A stretch of DNA of 64,000 nucleotides from Treponema sp. (GTDB lineage Bacteria > Spirochaetota > Spirochaetia > Treponematales > Treponemataceae). Location of the stretch: contig JAFPUF010000064.1 in NCBI GenBank assembly GCA_017395545.1, forward strand, positions 1 through 64,000, written 5' to 3'. Position numbers and translations under genes: made by a program. Under the pieces are notes generated by a model, which ran no database searches, was not told the DNA's origin, and worked only from the letters and a program-made list of their open reading frames with translations. Positions 1 through 9,800 of the stretch are shown here, piece after piece. Position 1 is the stretch's first letter. Every line of letters begins with the position of its first letter.

Positions 1-1494
1 AAGCTCAACCATAGAACGGTCTGTTACGATGATAACTTTGTGAACGCCCTTCATCTGATGGATATATTCGATTGAGTCACGCTCAAAGAAGATTTTTGAC
101 GGTACTTTAAACCACTGCATATTATTTCGTCTCCTACCCAGTTTTTTGATGTTCAAAAGATTGACTGCGCTTACATTGTCGTCAGTTGAGTTGTGACCGT
201 AAGAACCACAGCCAAGAGTGAGAGAAGGAATGAATGAGTTGTAGACATTACCGATACCGCCGAATGTTGAAGGTGAGTTCCAGATTACGCGGATTGCAGG
301 AACGAGGTCGCCGAATTTCTCTGCGAGTTCCTTGTTTGAAGTGTGGATTGCAGCCGAGTGACCGAGACCACCGAATTCGAGGAATTGCTTAGCCTTTTTG
401 AGACCGTCGTCTGTGCTTGAAGCCTTGAGGACAGCCAGAACCGGAGAAAGCTTTTCTCGTGTGAGAGGCTCGTTGATTCCGACTTCTTTACACTCAACCA
501 GGATGATGCTTGTGCGCTCAGGGATGTCAAAACCAGCATTCTTAGCGAGAACGACAGGATTCATGCCCGGAACAGCGGCATTAAGCTTAGCGACAGTCGG
601 GTCGCCGTCTACTCCGAACATATATTTTTCGAGCATCTTCTTTTCGGCATCATTACACATGTAGGCACGGTATTCTTTGAAAGTTTTGATTGCATCGTTG
701 TAGATTTCTTTGTCGATAATTGCGCCCTGCTCAGAAGCACAAATCATACCGTTATCGAATGCCTTTGACATTACGATGTCGTTGATTGCCTGCTTGAGGT
801 TACAGGTTTTCTCGACATAAGCCGGAACGTTACCAGCACCAACACCGAGGGCTGGTTTTCCCTGAGAGTAAGCAGAGCGAACCATTGCGTTACCGCCGGT
901 TGCAAGAATAGTAGCAACATCCTCGTGACCAATCAGGAGATTTGTCTTTTCGAGAGAAGGCTCAACAATCCACTGAATACAATCTTTTGGAGCACCAGCG
1001 GCAACAGCTGCGTCATAGACGACCTTTGCGGCTGCGATAGAACACTTGATTGCGCTCGGGTGGAATGAGAAAATAATCGGGTTTCGTGTTTTAAGACAGA
1101 TGAGAGATTTGAAAATTGCGGTTGAAGTTGGGTTTGTGACAGGAGTAAGACCTGCGACAACACCTACAGGCTCAGCGATTTTTACGATGCCAGTGACATC
1201 ATCATCTTCGATGACGCCGACAGTCTTAAGGTGACGCATGTGATTTACAACATATTCACAGGCAAAGAGATTTTTGGTCGCCTTGTCCTCAAATACACCG
1301 CGTTTTGTCTCCTCAACAGCAAGTTTCGCGAGAGAACCGTGATGATCGAGAGCGGCTACACTGGCTTTTGCAACGATGTAGTCGATTTTTTCCTGATCGT
1401 AGGAAGCATAAGCCTCCAACGCCTTCTGAGCCTTTGCAACAAGCTCGTTGATTTCCTTCTGTGGTTCTGAAAGTTCTTTGTTTTCTTCAGCCAT
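1..1494 (-). CDS. adhE: Bifunctional acetaldehyde-CoA/alcohol dehydrogenase, N-terminal 498 codons (cut by window edge)
   Basis: Converts acetyl-CoA to acetaldehyde and then ethanol with NADH in the cytoplasm, a fermentative redox sink. The visible part is the whole CoA-acylating aldehyde dehydrogenase domain (about residues 10-440), with the catalytic cysteine in MICASEQ at Cys252. After residue 460 the chain runs into the linker and the start of the iron-dependent alcohol dehydrogenase domain (MQWFKVPSKIFF, then VHKVIIVTDRS). That makes it the fused AdhE rather than a stand-alone EutE/PduP enzyme. The ATG at 1494 follows a good AAAGGAGA ribosome site. The frame is open to base 1, so about 370 further residues lie outside. 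The upstream -10 hexamer at 1530-1535 is listed separately. Confidence 0.95.
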   Translation of the reverse strand, partial: MAEENKELSEPQKEINELVAKAQKALEAYASYDQEKIDYIVAKASVAALDHHGSLAKLAVEETKRGVFEDKATKNLFACEYVVNHMRHLKTVGVIEDDDVTGIVKIAEPVGVVAGLTPVTNPTSTAIFKSLICLKTRNPIIFSFHPSAIKCSIAAAKVVYDAAVAAGAPKDCIQWIVEPSLEKTNLLIGHEDVATILATGGNAMVRSAYSQGKPALGVGAGNVPAYVEKTCNLKQAINDIVMSKAFDNGMICASEQGAIIDKEIYNDAIKTFKEYRAYMCNDAEKKMLEKYMFGVDGDPTVAKLNAAVPGMNPVVLAKNAGFDIPERTSIILVECKEVGINEPLTREKLSPVLAVLKASSTDDGLKKAKQFLEFGGLGHSAAIHTSNKELAEKFGDLVPAIRVIWNSPSTFGGIGNVYNSFIPSLTLGCGSYGHNSTDDNVSAVNLLNIKKLGRRRNNMQWFKVPSKIFFERDSIEYIHQMKGVHKVIIVTDRSMVEL

Positions 1495-1529
1495 CTGGAT
1501 TCTCCTTTAACTACAAGAAATATAAGGCC

Positions 1530-1538
1530 ATTCTACCA
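1530..1538 (-). promoter_or_regulatory. Extended -10 promoter element for adhE
   Basis: On the minus strand TAGAAT (1530-1535) is preceded by TGG, giving an extended -10 (TGnTAGAAT) about 36 nt before the adhE ATG. No convincing -35 hexamer was found at 16-18 bp. The same TGGTAGAAT arrangement precedes uraA at 50156-50161. Confidence 0.45.
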
Positions 1539-1598
1539 CGAAAAAGCAAATTTAACCACAATTTTTTACAAAAAATATTAAATTTATCTAAAAAGCAA

Positions 1599-1635
1599 AA
1601 GGGATTTCGTGAAATAAAAATTTCAGAAATCCCTT
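1599..1635 (-). terminator. Rho-independent terminator after hisB
   Basis: Arms AAGGGATTTC (1599-1608) and GAAATCCCTT (1626-1635) pair perfectly. An inner TGAAAT/ATTTCA extension leaves one bulged G. On the minus strand the stem is followed by TTTGCTTTTTAG. It sits directly downstream of the hisB stop and separates hisB from adhE. Confidence 0.8.
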
Positions 1636-1658
1636 AATAATCTAAGTTCAGTTCTTTT

Positions 1659-2276
1659 CTAAACAATCACGCCTTTTGTGCTGGGAACTTCGCCGTTTCG
1701 CCTTGGGTCAATTTCAACAGCAGAACGGATTGCCCGGGCAGCAGCCTTAAAAAGGCCTTCCATTTTGTGGTGGTCGCTTCTGCCCCGCAAAGTGTCGAGA
1801 TGAAGATTACATTTTGCCGTCTGAACAAAGCCGTTCCAGAAGTCATCAAAGCAATCAGTCTGGAAAGTGCCCTCTTTGCCCGACTGAACGCTCACAAGAG
1901 GAATCCCGGTAAGCTCGGCATTGCAAACGAGGAAAGGTCGTCCGCCAAAATCAACGGCCACACGCAAAAGCGCCTCGTCCATCGGATAAAGGAAAGAACC
2001 GCTCCGGTATATGCCGGCACAATCGCCGAGAGCCTGAGCAAAACACTGACCAAGAACGATGCCGGTGTCTTCGATTGTGTGGTGCTGATCAACATTCAGG
2101 TCTCCCTTGATAGAGCCGGACAGGTCAAAAAGCCCGTGCTTACAGAAAGAGCGCAGCAGATGGTCAAAAAATCCGATAGGATTTTCCACATCGCACTTTC
2201 CTTTTCCGTCAAGATTCAATGTAAGCGAAATCTGAGTTTCGCCAGTAATTCGTTCGATTGTAGCTGTTCTTGCCAT
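1659..2276 (-). CDS. hisB: Imidazoleglycerol-phosphate dehydratase
   Basis: Dehydrates imidazole glycerol phosphate to imidazole acetol phosphate, the sixth step of histidine synthesis, in the cytoplasm with manganese. The 205-residue length fits the monofunctional enzyme. The two histidine-rich metal motifs are present: HHTIEDTGI near residue 65 and DHHKMEGLFKAAARA near residue 168. The C-terminus ends in the usual PSTKGV. It lies downstream of hisG on the same strand, but a repeat-bounded element with its own gene separates the two. The ATG at 2276 has no Shine-Dalgarno sequence: only about 12 nt of ordinary sequence remains between the element end and the start. How hisB is now transcribed and initiated is therefore unclear. 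Confidence 0.95.
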   Translation of the reverse strand: MARTATIERITGETQISLTLNLDGKGKCDVENPIGFFDHLLRSFCKHGLFDLSGSIKGDLNVDQHHTIEDTGIVLGQCFAQALGDCAGIYRSGSFLYPMDEALLRVAVDFGGRPFLVCNAELTGIPLVSVQSGKEGTFQTDCFDDFWNGFVQTAKCNLHLDTLRGRSDHHKMEGLFKAAARAIRSAVEIDPRRNGEVPSTKGVIV

Positions 2277-2288
2277 AAAACTTTAGGA

Positions 2289-2318
2289 AACCACAGATTA
2301 CACAGATTACACAGATTT
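2289..2318 (+). repeat. Left terminal inverted repeat of the GxxExxY element
   Basis: AACCACAGAT-TA-CACAGAT-TA-CACAGATTT: three CACAGAT heptads, each separated by two variable bases. It is the reverse complement of the right end over 19 bases. Confidence 0.85.
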
Positions 2319-2361
2319 TATATCTAAGTGTAACCAATTCTTCTGTAAGCACCATGCTCCT

Positions 2362-2736
2362 TTATAAAACAAATCTTTTAAAAACTAGGTGAGATTCACC
2401 AAAATTTAACAACAGAGCTTTCTTTAATTTTGAAGCTTTCAAGTAATTAAAAACCTGAGCTTTTTCTATATCAGAAAGCGTCTTTATTGCTTTAAGTTCA
2501 ACAATTATATTATCGTAACAAACAAAATCTGCTTGATAATATGTTTTTAACTCTTGCCCGCCATAATAAATTGGCAATCTTTTTTCTCGAACATAAGGAA
2601 TATTTTTATTCTTGAATTCGATTTCCAAAGCCTCTTGGTAAACAGCTTCTAAAAATCCACACCCCAACTCAGAATGAACTTTCATAGCAGCACCAATTAC
2701 AGCATAAGATTCAGGATCTTCCGTATCAATTGCCAA
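2362..2736 (-). CDS. GxxExxY family protein (PD-(D/E)XK-like)
   Basis: A 124-residue protein of the GxxExxY family (Pfam PDDEXK_3). The signature is G27-F-L-E30-A-V-Y33. A nuclease-like core follows: an aspartate at D70 (QADF) and the E80-L-K82 pair on the next strand (IIVELKA), which fits the PD-(D/E)XK fold. Family members are usually full-length at about 125 residues, so this copy looks intact. Its biochemical role is not established; nuclease activity is inferred from the fold. The likely start is a TTG at 2736 behind a good AAGGAGAG site. Both sides of the gene are flanked by inverted CACAGAT repeats, and it interrupts a his operon, so its presence there looks like insertion rather than function in histidine synthesis. 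Confidence 0.85.
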   Translation of the reverse strand: MAIDTEDPESYAVIGAAMKVHSELGCGFLEAVYQEALEIEFKNKNIPYVREKRLPIYYGGQELKTYYQADFVCYDNIIVELKAIKTLSDIEKAQVFNYLKASKLKKALLLNFGESHLVFKRFVL

Positions 2737-2766
2737 AATTCTCTCCTTTTCTGCTTGCTGGGCTTA

Positions 2767-2796
2767 CACATCTGTGACATCTGTGTAATCTGTGGT
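2767..2796 (-). repeat. Right terminal inverted repeat of the GxxExxY element
   Basis: Read on the minus strand it is AACCACAGAT-TA-CACAGAT-GT-CACAGATG: the same three-heptad layout as the left end, with one changed spacer dinucleotide. It ends about 5 nt from the hisG stop. Confidence 0.85.
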
Positions 2797-2801
2797 TATT
2801 T

Positions 2802-3674
2802 TTACCTCACGACTTTACGCAGCGCGTATTCCAGGATGTCCGTTGCGCCCAAAGACTGCAGTTTTGGAAGCAGGGTGGGGACTTCGCTCTTTTTTACTGC
2901 GATTTTTACTGCGTAGCCGTCGTCGCCGAAGAGGGGGCTGACTGTGGGGCTTTTCATTGACGGAAGAGCCTTGATAAGATTGTCGAACTTGTCTTTTGAG
3001 ACATTCATTTCGAGCATTACCCGGCCACGAGCGTTCAAAACCGACTCGAAGAGCATTTTAAGTTCCATGATTTTCTGTTTTTTGGCCGGGTCTTTGAGAG
3101 CTTCTTTTGAGGCATACATTCTCGTTGAAGAAGTCATGAGCGTATCGACGATTTTGAGGTTGTTTGCTCGGAGGCTTGAACCTGTGGAAGTGTTGTCAAT
3201 CAAAATCTGTGCGAGAGAATCTTCGTTGTCCTGAACGAAGCCTTCGCTTGTGCCCCATGTGCGGAAGATTTTTCCGTCAATCTTTTTTTCTTCGACCCAT
3301 TTTTTGCTGAGGGTCTGATATTCTGTTGCGATTGTGACCGGTTTTTTGATGAGAGAATCAAAATCGACAGTGTTCGGGATTGCGGCAACGATTCGAACCG
3401 GGTCAAAGCCCAGGTCCATGATTTCCTCAACCTGATTCTGAACGCCGTTTTCGTAAACCCAGTCTTTGCCAGAGAATCCAACGTCAGCCTTGTTTGAAGC
3501 AAGCAGGGCACTTGCAATCTGAGGCTTTACCACCTGAAAAGCAAGGTCATCCTGATTTGTGCTTGGGAAATATGTGCGCTCGGCGAGTTTAAGGGAGATA
3601 CCGACATCGCTCAAAAGTTCGTAGACAGATTCGTAAATTCTGCCTTTAGCAAGTAATATTCTAAGTTTATCCAT
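2802..3674 (-). CDS. hisG: ATP phosphoribosyltransferase, long form
   Basis: Joins ATP and PRPP in the first, committed step of histidine synthesis. At 290 residues this is the long HisG form: a bilobal catalytic domain (residues 1 to about 215) plus a C-terminal ACT-like domain (about 216-290, GDDGYAVKIAVKKSEVPTL). Long forms are homohexamers with feedback inhibition by histidine through that domain and do not need HisZ. The N-terminus MDKLRILLAKGRI is typical. A sigma-70-like promoter lies just upstream, and an AAGGA site precedes the ATG. It should head a transcript running through the inserted element into hisB. Confidence 0.95.
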   Translation of the reverse strand: MDKLRILLAKGRIYESVYELLSDVGISLKLAERTYFPSTNQDDLAFQVVKPQIASALLASNKADVGFSGKDWVYENGVQNQVEEIMDLGFDPVRIVAAIPNTVDFDSLIKKPVTIATEYQTLSKKWVEEKKIDGKIFRTWGTSEGFVQDNEDSLAQILIDNTSTGSSLRANNLKIVDTLMTSSTRMYASKEALKDPAKKQKIMELKMLFESVLNARGRVMLEMNVSKDKFDNLIKALPSMKSPTVSPLFGDDGYAVKIAVKKSEVPTLLPKLQSLGATDILEYALRKVVR

Positions 3675-3695
3675 TTTTTATTCCTTTTTTCGCTT

Positions 3696-3724
3696 ATTAT
3701 AGCAATTTTTAAGTTTTATGTAAG
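3696..3724 (-). promoter_or_regulatory. Sigma-70-like promoter for hisG
   Basis: On the minus strand CTTACA (3719-3724), a 17-bp spacer and a perfect TATAAT (3696-3701). The predicted start is near 3689, giving a leader of about 15 nt that contains the AAGGA ribosome site. Confidence 0.65.
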
Positions 3725-3743
3725 TGCGTCAAATCAATAAAAC

Positions 3744-3778
3744 AGGGGCAAAACACGTCTTAAACATGTCTTGCCCCC
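3744..3778 (-). terminator. Terminator after the giant Ig-repeat lipoprotein gene
   Basis: AGGGGCAA (3744-3751) pairs with TTGCCCC (3771-3777), with further AC/GT pairing inside. On the minus strand it is followed by TGTTTTATT. It lies about 40 nt past the stop of the giant lipoprotein gene and upstream of the hisG promoter, so it should insulate the his genes. Confidence 0.65.
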
Positions 3779-3816
3779 TCTCTCCGATTTATTTAAAAGT
3801 GTCCTTTTTAATCGTT

Positions 3817-6800
3817 TTATTCTCCCCGCAGGAAGTCAAGGGCCAGCATATCAGAGTTAAAGCCTACACCCACCAGAGCCTTGGAAGAGTCCCCCTTAGA
3901 TTCCTTTACATCAGGGAGAACTGAAGTGCGCTGGTCACCGGCCTGCCATTTTGCAGGGTCTGTCATAGCCTCGAAGTTCAGTGTGGCTGATGCGCCTGTT
4001 CCAGTTACACTCTCAAGATATGCGACTTTTACGCCCTGTGTGGTTCCGAGGAAACTCGTGTTGATGTAAGAAATGACAGGTTTGATTTCAGCAAGACTTT
4101 CGCCATCTGGATTTGTAAGTTCAATGTCTGTCCATCGGCCTGCCCCGCTTGTAGAATCTACAATTGCACTTACCTTAACTCCGTAGTTATTAGACTTCTC
4201 CAGTAACAAGTAATACAATTTTGCGTTCGTTGCATCCTGAGCGGCAACATGGAGGTTTCCGGCCTTATCAATTGCGGCACTTACATAGCGGCCAAAATCA
4301 ACCTTGCTGTTTGGAGTTATTCCTTTGTATTTTGTCCAGCCCGTTGAAATCTCACTGTTATCAGTTGATGTTGCAGAATCTCTGGCAATAACATTTCCTG
4401 TGCTTGGGAATGCCTGTTTTCCAACCGCCACTTCAAGAGATTTCTTAGTCTTATTGTAGTAGATGATTAGAGGAGGATGATTTCCATCAGAGAGAGTCGT
4501 GCTTGTATCAACAAGAATGTCGCTCCATTCACCTGCCTCTTCAACAAATGAAGTAGGATTGTCATTCAAGGTGTCAAATCCTGCTACAACAGCCTTTCCG
4601 CCTGTCATATCATCTGCCATGCGCATTTCTTTGCTCAAATCGCCGCCAGCACCGCCACTTCTTCCAGTATCCGATCCCCACATTCCGCCGACATAATCAT
4701 ATTTACCGTTTGCGTTGATTCTGTGACCTGCCCTGTATGCGGCATATTTCAAACAACGGGCATAAGAATCGTAATATGAAACATAAATATAATCAGTTGA
4801 AGGAGCATAAGCACTCTTATTTGCATCATAGGTCAATTCAGCCTCATCCTTGTGCCAGCCTGTGATTCTTGGATTTTTGAACTGCTGAAGAACATAGTCG
4901 TATCCCAGTTCAGAACTTCGTCCTCGTGCCGTTCCGCTGTCACCCTGTTTTTCGATTATGATATGATAGTTGCCTTGATTTGCAGGATTACCGTTACTGT
5001 TCAAGTCTGATTTATTCCATTGCCAGCCGGCTCGGGCCATATACAAACCAGGTCCCCAGCAGTTGGCGTCCACATTTCCCACCCAGTTATCCTGAACAAC
5101 ATAATAGGGCATACCTTCCAAAATAACGCAGTCAAGGGCATCGGCAGGAACACCGAAAATATCCGTATTATTCTGACCAAATGTGTAGCGGTTGCCGATT
5201 GAATTTTCTGACAGTGAGCCCAAATCATAAGTATAGACTCGTAAATCATCAGAAGACAGGGCAGCAAAATAAGTATCGTTCAAACCAGATACAGCATCTA
5301 CTCCAGCAGAACCAGTCTCTTTTGAGTAGATTTTTCCGTCGTCACTGTTGCCAGAATCAACTTTCTTAATCACTCCGGAATGAGGATTAATGCTTCCCGC
5401 AAAAGTCGTCTCAACATTCCAGACCGCAAGATACCTGTCGTCTGTCCAGAAATTCGTACCGTTCGTGCCTGCTTTTTTAAGGCCCAGTGTTGTCTTTTCG
5501 CTTGCAAGATATCCTTCCTCGATATTGTTTCCTTTAAGATTGCTGTTTGTGTTGTTGGCTGTTACTGTGCCCTGAACGGTTACGGAAACAAAGCGGGAAT
5601 AATCCGGGGAAGCGACCTCGACATAATTTCCGTTTACAGAATCTGTCTTTACAGTTCCGCTCTCAGTCGAAGCCGGACTTCCAGAAGCACTTATGCCGTT
5701 TTCTGAGTCGTAATAATTGACGCTTGCAGTCTCTCCAGCCTTGAAGTTCATTCCGTAAATGCGGATTTTCTCCCCGGCGCGAACAGGATATCTTCCCAGG
5801 CGGGAACGGTTTACTTCGTTTCCGTCTGCAAGAGTGATTGTTCGGATATAAGGAACGAAATCCATTCTGTAGAGCGAAGTCGGCTCAGCGGCTGTCGTCT
5901 GCGTTGTTGAAGGAGCAGATTCGTTTTTATCTCCCTTGTCGCTTGCCACAATCTTGAATTCCTGATCCGAGGCGACTCCGAATTTTGTCGTATCAACCCG
6001 GAAGCGGAAGTCAACTTTGTGGTCTTTCTGGCTCGGCTCCCGCTCAGAAGTGATTTCAAAGCTCTTCCAGTTTTCTGGCAGGCCGCTCACATCGAATTTG
6101 TAAGCAGAATCATCCTCAAGCATTTCTCCGCTTGTCTTGTCGAAATATGTCGGAGTCGAACCATTGAATGAACGCCATTTTCCTTCTTTATATTCAGCGA
6201 CTTTTACCGAAGCCGAAGAATCAGGCTCAATAATGCTGATAGACTGAACGAGGGAGCCGTCCGTAACCTGACCGCGAATATAGATTTCACCGGCAACTTC
6301 CGGATTATCTTTGCCCAAGTCTTCTTCTGTATCTACATGTCCCAGCGGCTGCTCATTTTCGTCGTAGACCGTAGAAGAATCTTCCTTGCTCTTCCAGTAG
6401 AGAGTATCAAAAAGAGGAAGAGGTGCTTCCTCGTCAACAACATTGATTACCATTGGAATCGCAAGAACCGCCCAGAGAGTGTTTTCGCCCTGAGTCAGAG
6501 AGTCGGCGCTTGTGTCAACGCCCGTAGTATCCCAGAGAGTGAATGAAAGATAGCGGGATTTTTTTCCTTCGCTTGTCCATGACTCATAATCTTTGAGTTT
6601 CTCGCCTGAAAGATAGATACCTTTTTGAGGCAGTTGGGAAGCCGCACTTGCCAAATCCTTGTTTGTGATGCTGATGCTTGTTCCACCGGCACTTGCACTC
6701 CCATTCGTAAATGTTACGAGCTCAGAAAGTGTGTTACTTCCGGTTTTTGGTTCAGAAGGGGCCTTTTTGCTGATGTCGGTGTCAGCCTCGCTCTCTTCCA

Positions 6801-9800
6801 TATTGTATTTGATGTCTCCCTTCGCAATGTTTCCACCAACGATTTCCGGCAAAATCAAAACTGCATCTTTTGCGATGAAGTTGCCGTTTACGCCCTTGTC
6901 ACTAAGGACAGCAAAGGCAGAGGCATCATTGTTTTTGTCGAGAGTTGAATAGAATACGAATTCTCCCATTTCAAGGCCGTTTTCTACAGCTGGAGAATTG
7001 TAAAGATAAGGATTCTGAGCGTCTGCCTTGCTCTGACCGAAAGCCTCGTCAAATGTGGCCGCATAATCCTTGAATACATCCTCATCAAACTTAAATTTGT
7101 TATCCACATTTAAATCCGTGGCAACAAAGACTTTTGCAATTCTCGGCCGGTTGTTCTGAACGCTTGTATCGACATAGGCATGATTGACATTTCCCGCATT
7201 ATCAAGGGCAACGACATGGATTCGTGCCGGACCGTCTTCGATATTGTTTGAGTCAAATTCGGCAGTCCATGTGTAGACTCCGCTCTTGACTTTAAGGCTT
7301 TCCGCAAGTCCGTCACCCAAATCGCTTCCACTTTCGCTCTCATCGCCCGATACACTGTAAGCCTCACTTCCCCACTGCAAAAGCTCGGTACCTTTTTTGT
7401 CAACGAAGGCGGCATATACAAACTCAACAACCACGACTCCACTTCCATTTTTGAGCCCCAAATCAGAATCAAGTGTTGCCGTATTTGAAGAAATGTCGGT
7501 CACCTGATAATAAGAACCATTGATTCTGACTCTTCCGTAAGCCCGGTTTATGAATGAATCAGAAGCCAGTCCGCTGTAAGTGATTGTAGTCGTTTTGGTG
7601 CTGCTGTTACTTCCAACCGTAACGCTGCCTGCCGGAACATACAAAACAGGGAGCTTGTCGCTGTTAAGATAAAGGCCTGCAGAAGAAGGCTTTTCCGTAG
7701 CATAAATCGCAGATTTCATCTCGTCACCAGAAGAATAGATTCGGTACGCAGAGTCTTCTTTGATAATTGGATTATAGACAGCTTTTTTTGAAGCCCTCTC
7801 AATCCAGAATCCGATAAATGAAAGTCCTGAGCCTGTTTCATAAACCTTGTCTCCGAACGAGAATGAGCCGTTTGAGTTTTCGATGACATATTTTTCTCCG
7901 AGAATACCGTCTGCGACAAGCCTGAGTTTTCCGTCATCAATACTTGTCTTGCTCGCATCTCCCGTGGCAACGAGACTTGTCGCAGAATCAAACATTCCCG
8001 GGGCCGTATTATCAATATTGATGCTTATGTACTCATTGATTCCCTTGTGGCTTCCGTCTTCAAGCGCAAGCTGAGAATAGATTGAGCCGTCAGAAGATAC
8101 AGGAATAGGGATTGCGAAGGTGTAGGTCTTTGTTTTTGAAGCAGGAGCCATCTCGCCTTTTTCTGTCTTGAAGACAACTTTGTGGGCATCATCCGAAAGT
8201 GATGTAAGGTTAACTCCCTCAACCACAGAATCATCCGTGACAGTCGCAACATAATACCAGTTTGCGTCTCCATCCTTTCCGCCGCTAATCCACATATCAG
8301 TCTCATAAGGGCGGTCAACAAGGACTTTGTTTACAAGCTCTGTGCCGTCACTTCCGTAAACTTTTCCGTTTTCAACTCTGCCGATTTGAACTCCACTTGA
8401 GACAGATGATGATGAAATTCCTGAGCCAGCCAGTGCAGAATCGAGCTTGACAAGTTTTGCCCCGCTTAATTTTGGAGCCTCGGTATCGACGAATGCCATT
8501 CGAGTTGATGAATAGCCGTATTCGTTTTCGTCAAAGGCAGAAACAACCGCCTTGATTGCTATGATTTTTTTATTTTTTTTGGCAAGCTTATCTACGATTA
8601 AGTCGGCATCACTTTCCTTTTCTTTTGCGAGCGTAAACTCAATGTCAAATGCCTCAACCGAAGCCTGGCCTGTAACAGTCTGCTCGATGACAGAATCACT
8701 TCCGCTGCCAGAAATTTTTAATGTCTCTGTTGTTTTGTTTGGCTGAATGATTTTAACATCACTGTCGAGATTTATTTTCTTCCAGCCAGCGTAATTTTCG
8801 CCTGCAGAATAAACTTGTTGAGAGATTGAGTCTGTATCAGATGCAGTAGTATCGTATGAAGCATAGTAAAGCTCTGTAAGGGCAATTTTTGTGATTGCTT
8901 CGTTATCTTTTGCAACCCCTTGCAGAGAAATTTCCTCGCTTAATTTCTGCCATGAGTCCTTTCCTGACGAATCCGTAACGCTTTCTTTCGGATAAGAAAT
9001 TGAAGCGGCAGGTTTTCCGCCCTCAATGTCGATGTAAAATTTATTGTCCGTAATCACATCCTGATTTCCTGCTTTGTCAGTAACAAGGAAATAAACAGGA
9101 ACTATTCGATAACGGTCATCATCCTCACTGAATTTCTCAGCATAAATAAGTTTTCCAGAAGAAGTTGCAGCACCATAATAGACAAGACTGTTTTTGCCAT
9201 TGCGTTTTTCTGCCTCAAGATAAGAACTATCATAAACGATAGACCATGTAACGCCGTCATTTTTCGTAAAATCTTTCCACTCAACATCACCAAGGGCCGC
9301 AATTTTTTCCGCAGAAGTTGGCATTAAACCTAAATCAGATATTGCTTTCTGCTGAGTAACAGTCGGGATTACAAATTTGAAATTTTCTTTATCAACCCCT
9401 GTAAGATTATCCTGAATGCTTCCGTTTACAGTTATCTTTCCTGTAATCCAGCTGATTTTATCGGCTTGCGTTGCCGTAACTTTTGCGGGGGAAAGGACTT
9501 CGACCGTTGGCGCACTTGAATCCAGCTGCAATGTAAACGACATATTCTGAGATGTGTTTCCAGCCTTATCAGGAACGGTTATCTGAAGCGGAACATTTCC
9601 GTCAAATTTCAAAGCTTCTGTCTGAGTTCCATCTTTATCAGTAATCGTGTGGGTTTCTGCTGCAAAGTAAGCTTTTTTTATCGTACCTGTCAGTATAGAA
9701 ACGCCATCTGCATTAGTTTTGTAAGTCTGAGTGTAATAATCTTCTCCACAGTCAGACAAATCGTATGACTTACCGTTGTATATGGCCAGAACCTTGATAT

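Larger units (their letters stand above)
2289..2796. mobile_element. Small inverted-repeat element carrying a GxxExxY gene, inserted between hisG and hisB
   Basis: The ends are inverted copies of AACCACAGATTACACAGAT. The left end (2289-2318) holds three CACAGAT heptads on a 9-nt period. The right end (about 2767-2796) holds the same three in reverse complement. The only gene inside is the GxxExxY ORF at 2362-2736. The element fills the hisG-hisB gap almost exactly, leaving about 12 nt before hisB and about 5 nt after hisG. Two gene-less copies of the same end-to-end arrangement occur at 19364-19441 and 54851-54917, which argues for a dispersed family. No target-site duplication was established. 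Calling it mobile is inference. Confidence 0.6.

Noticed and set aside
1495-1598. A Rex-type redox operator before adhE
   Set aside because: adhE genes are often Rex-controlled, but no TTGTTAA-N4-TTAACAA-like palindrome is present; only one weak half-site resembles it.
2289-2318. CACAGAT heptads as a CRISPR-like array
   Set aside because: The unit repeats every 9 nt with 2-nt spacers and occurs as inverted arms, which does not fit CRISPR repeats and spacers.
1767-2327. A 186-codon plus-strand ORF opposite hisB
   Set aside because: It runs antisense to a well-conserved hisB and has no recognisable motif or ribosome site; it is a shadow of the real gene.
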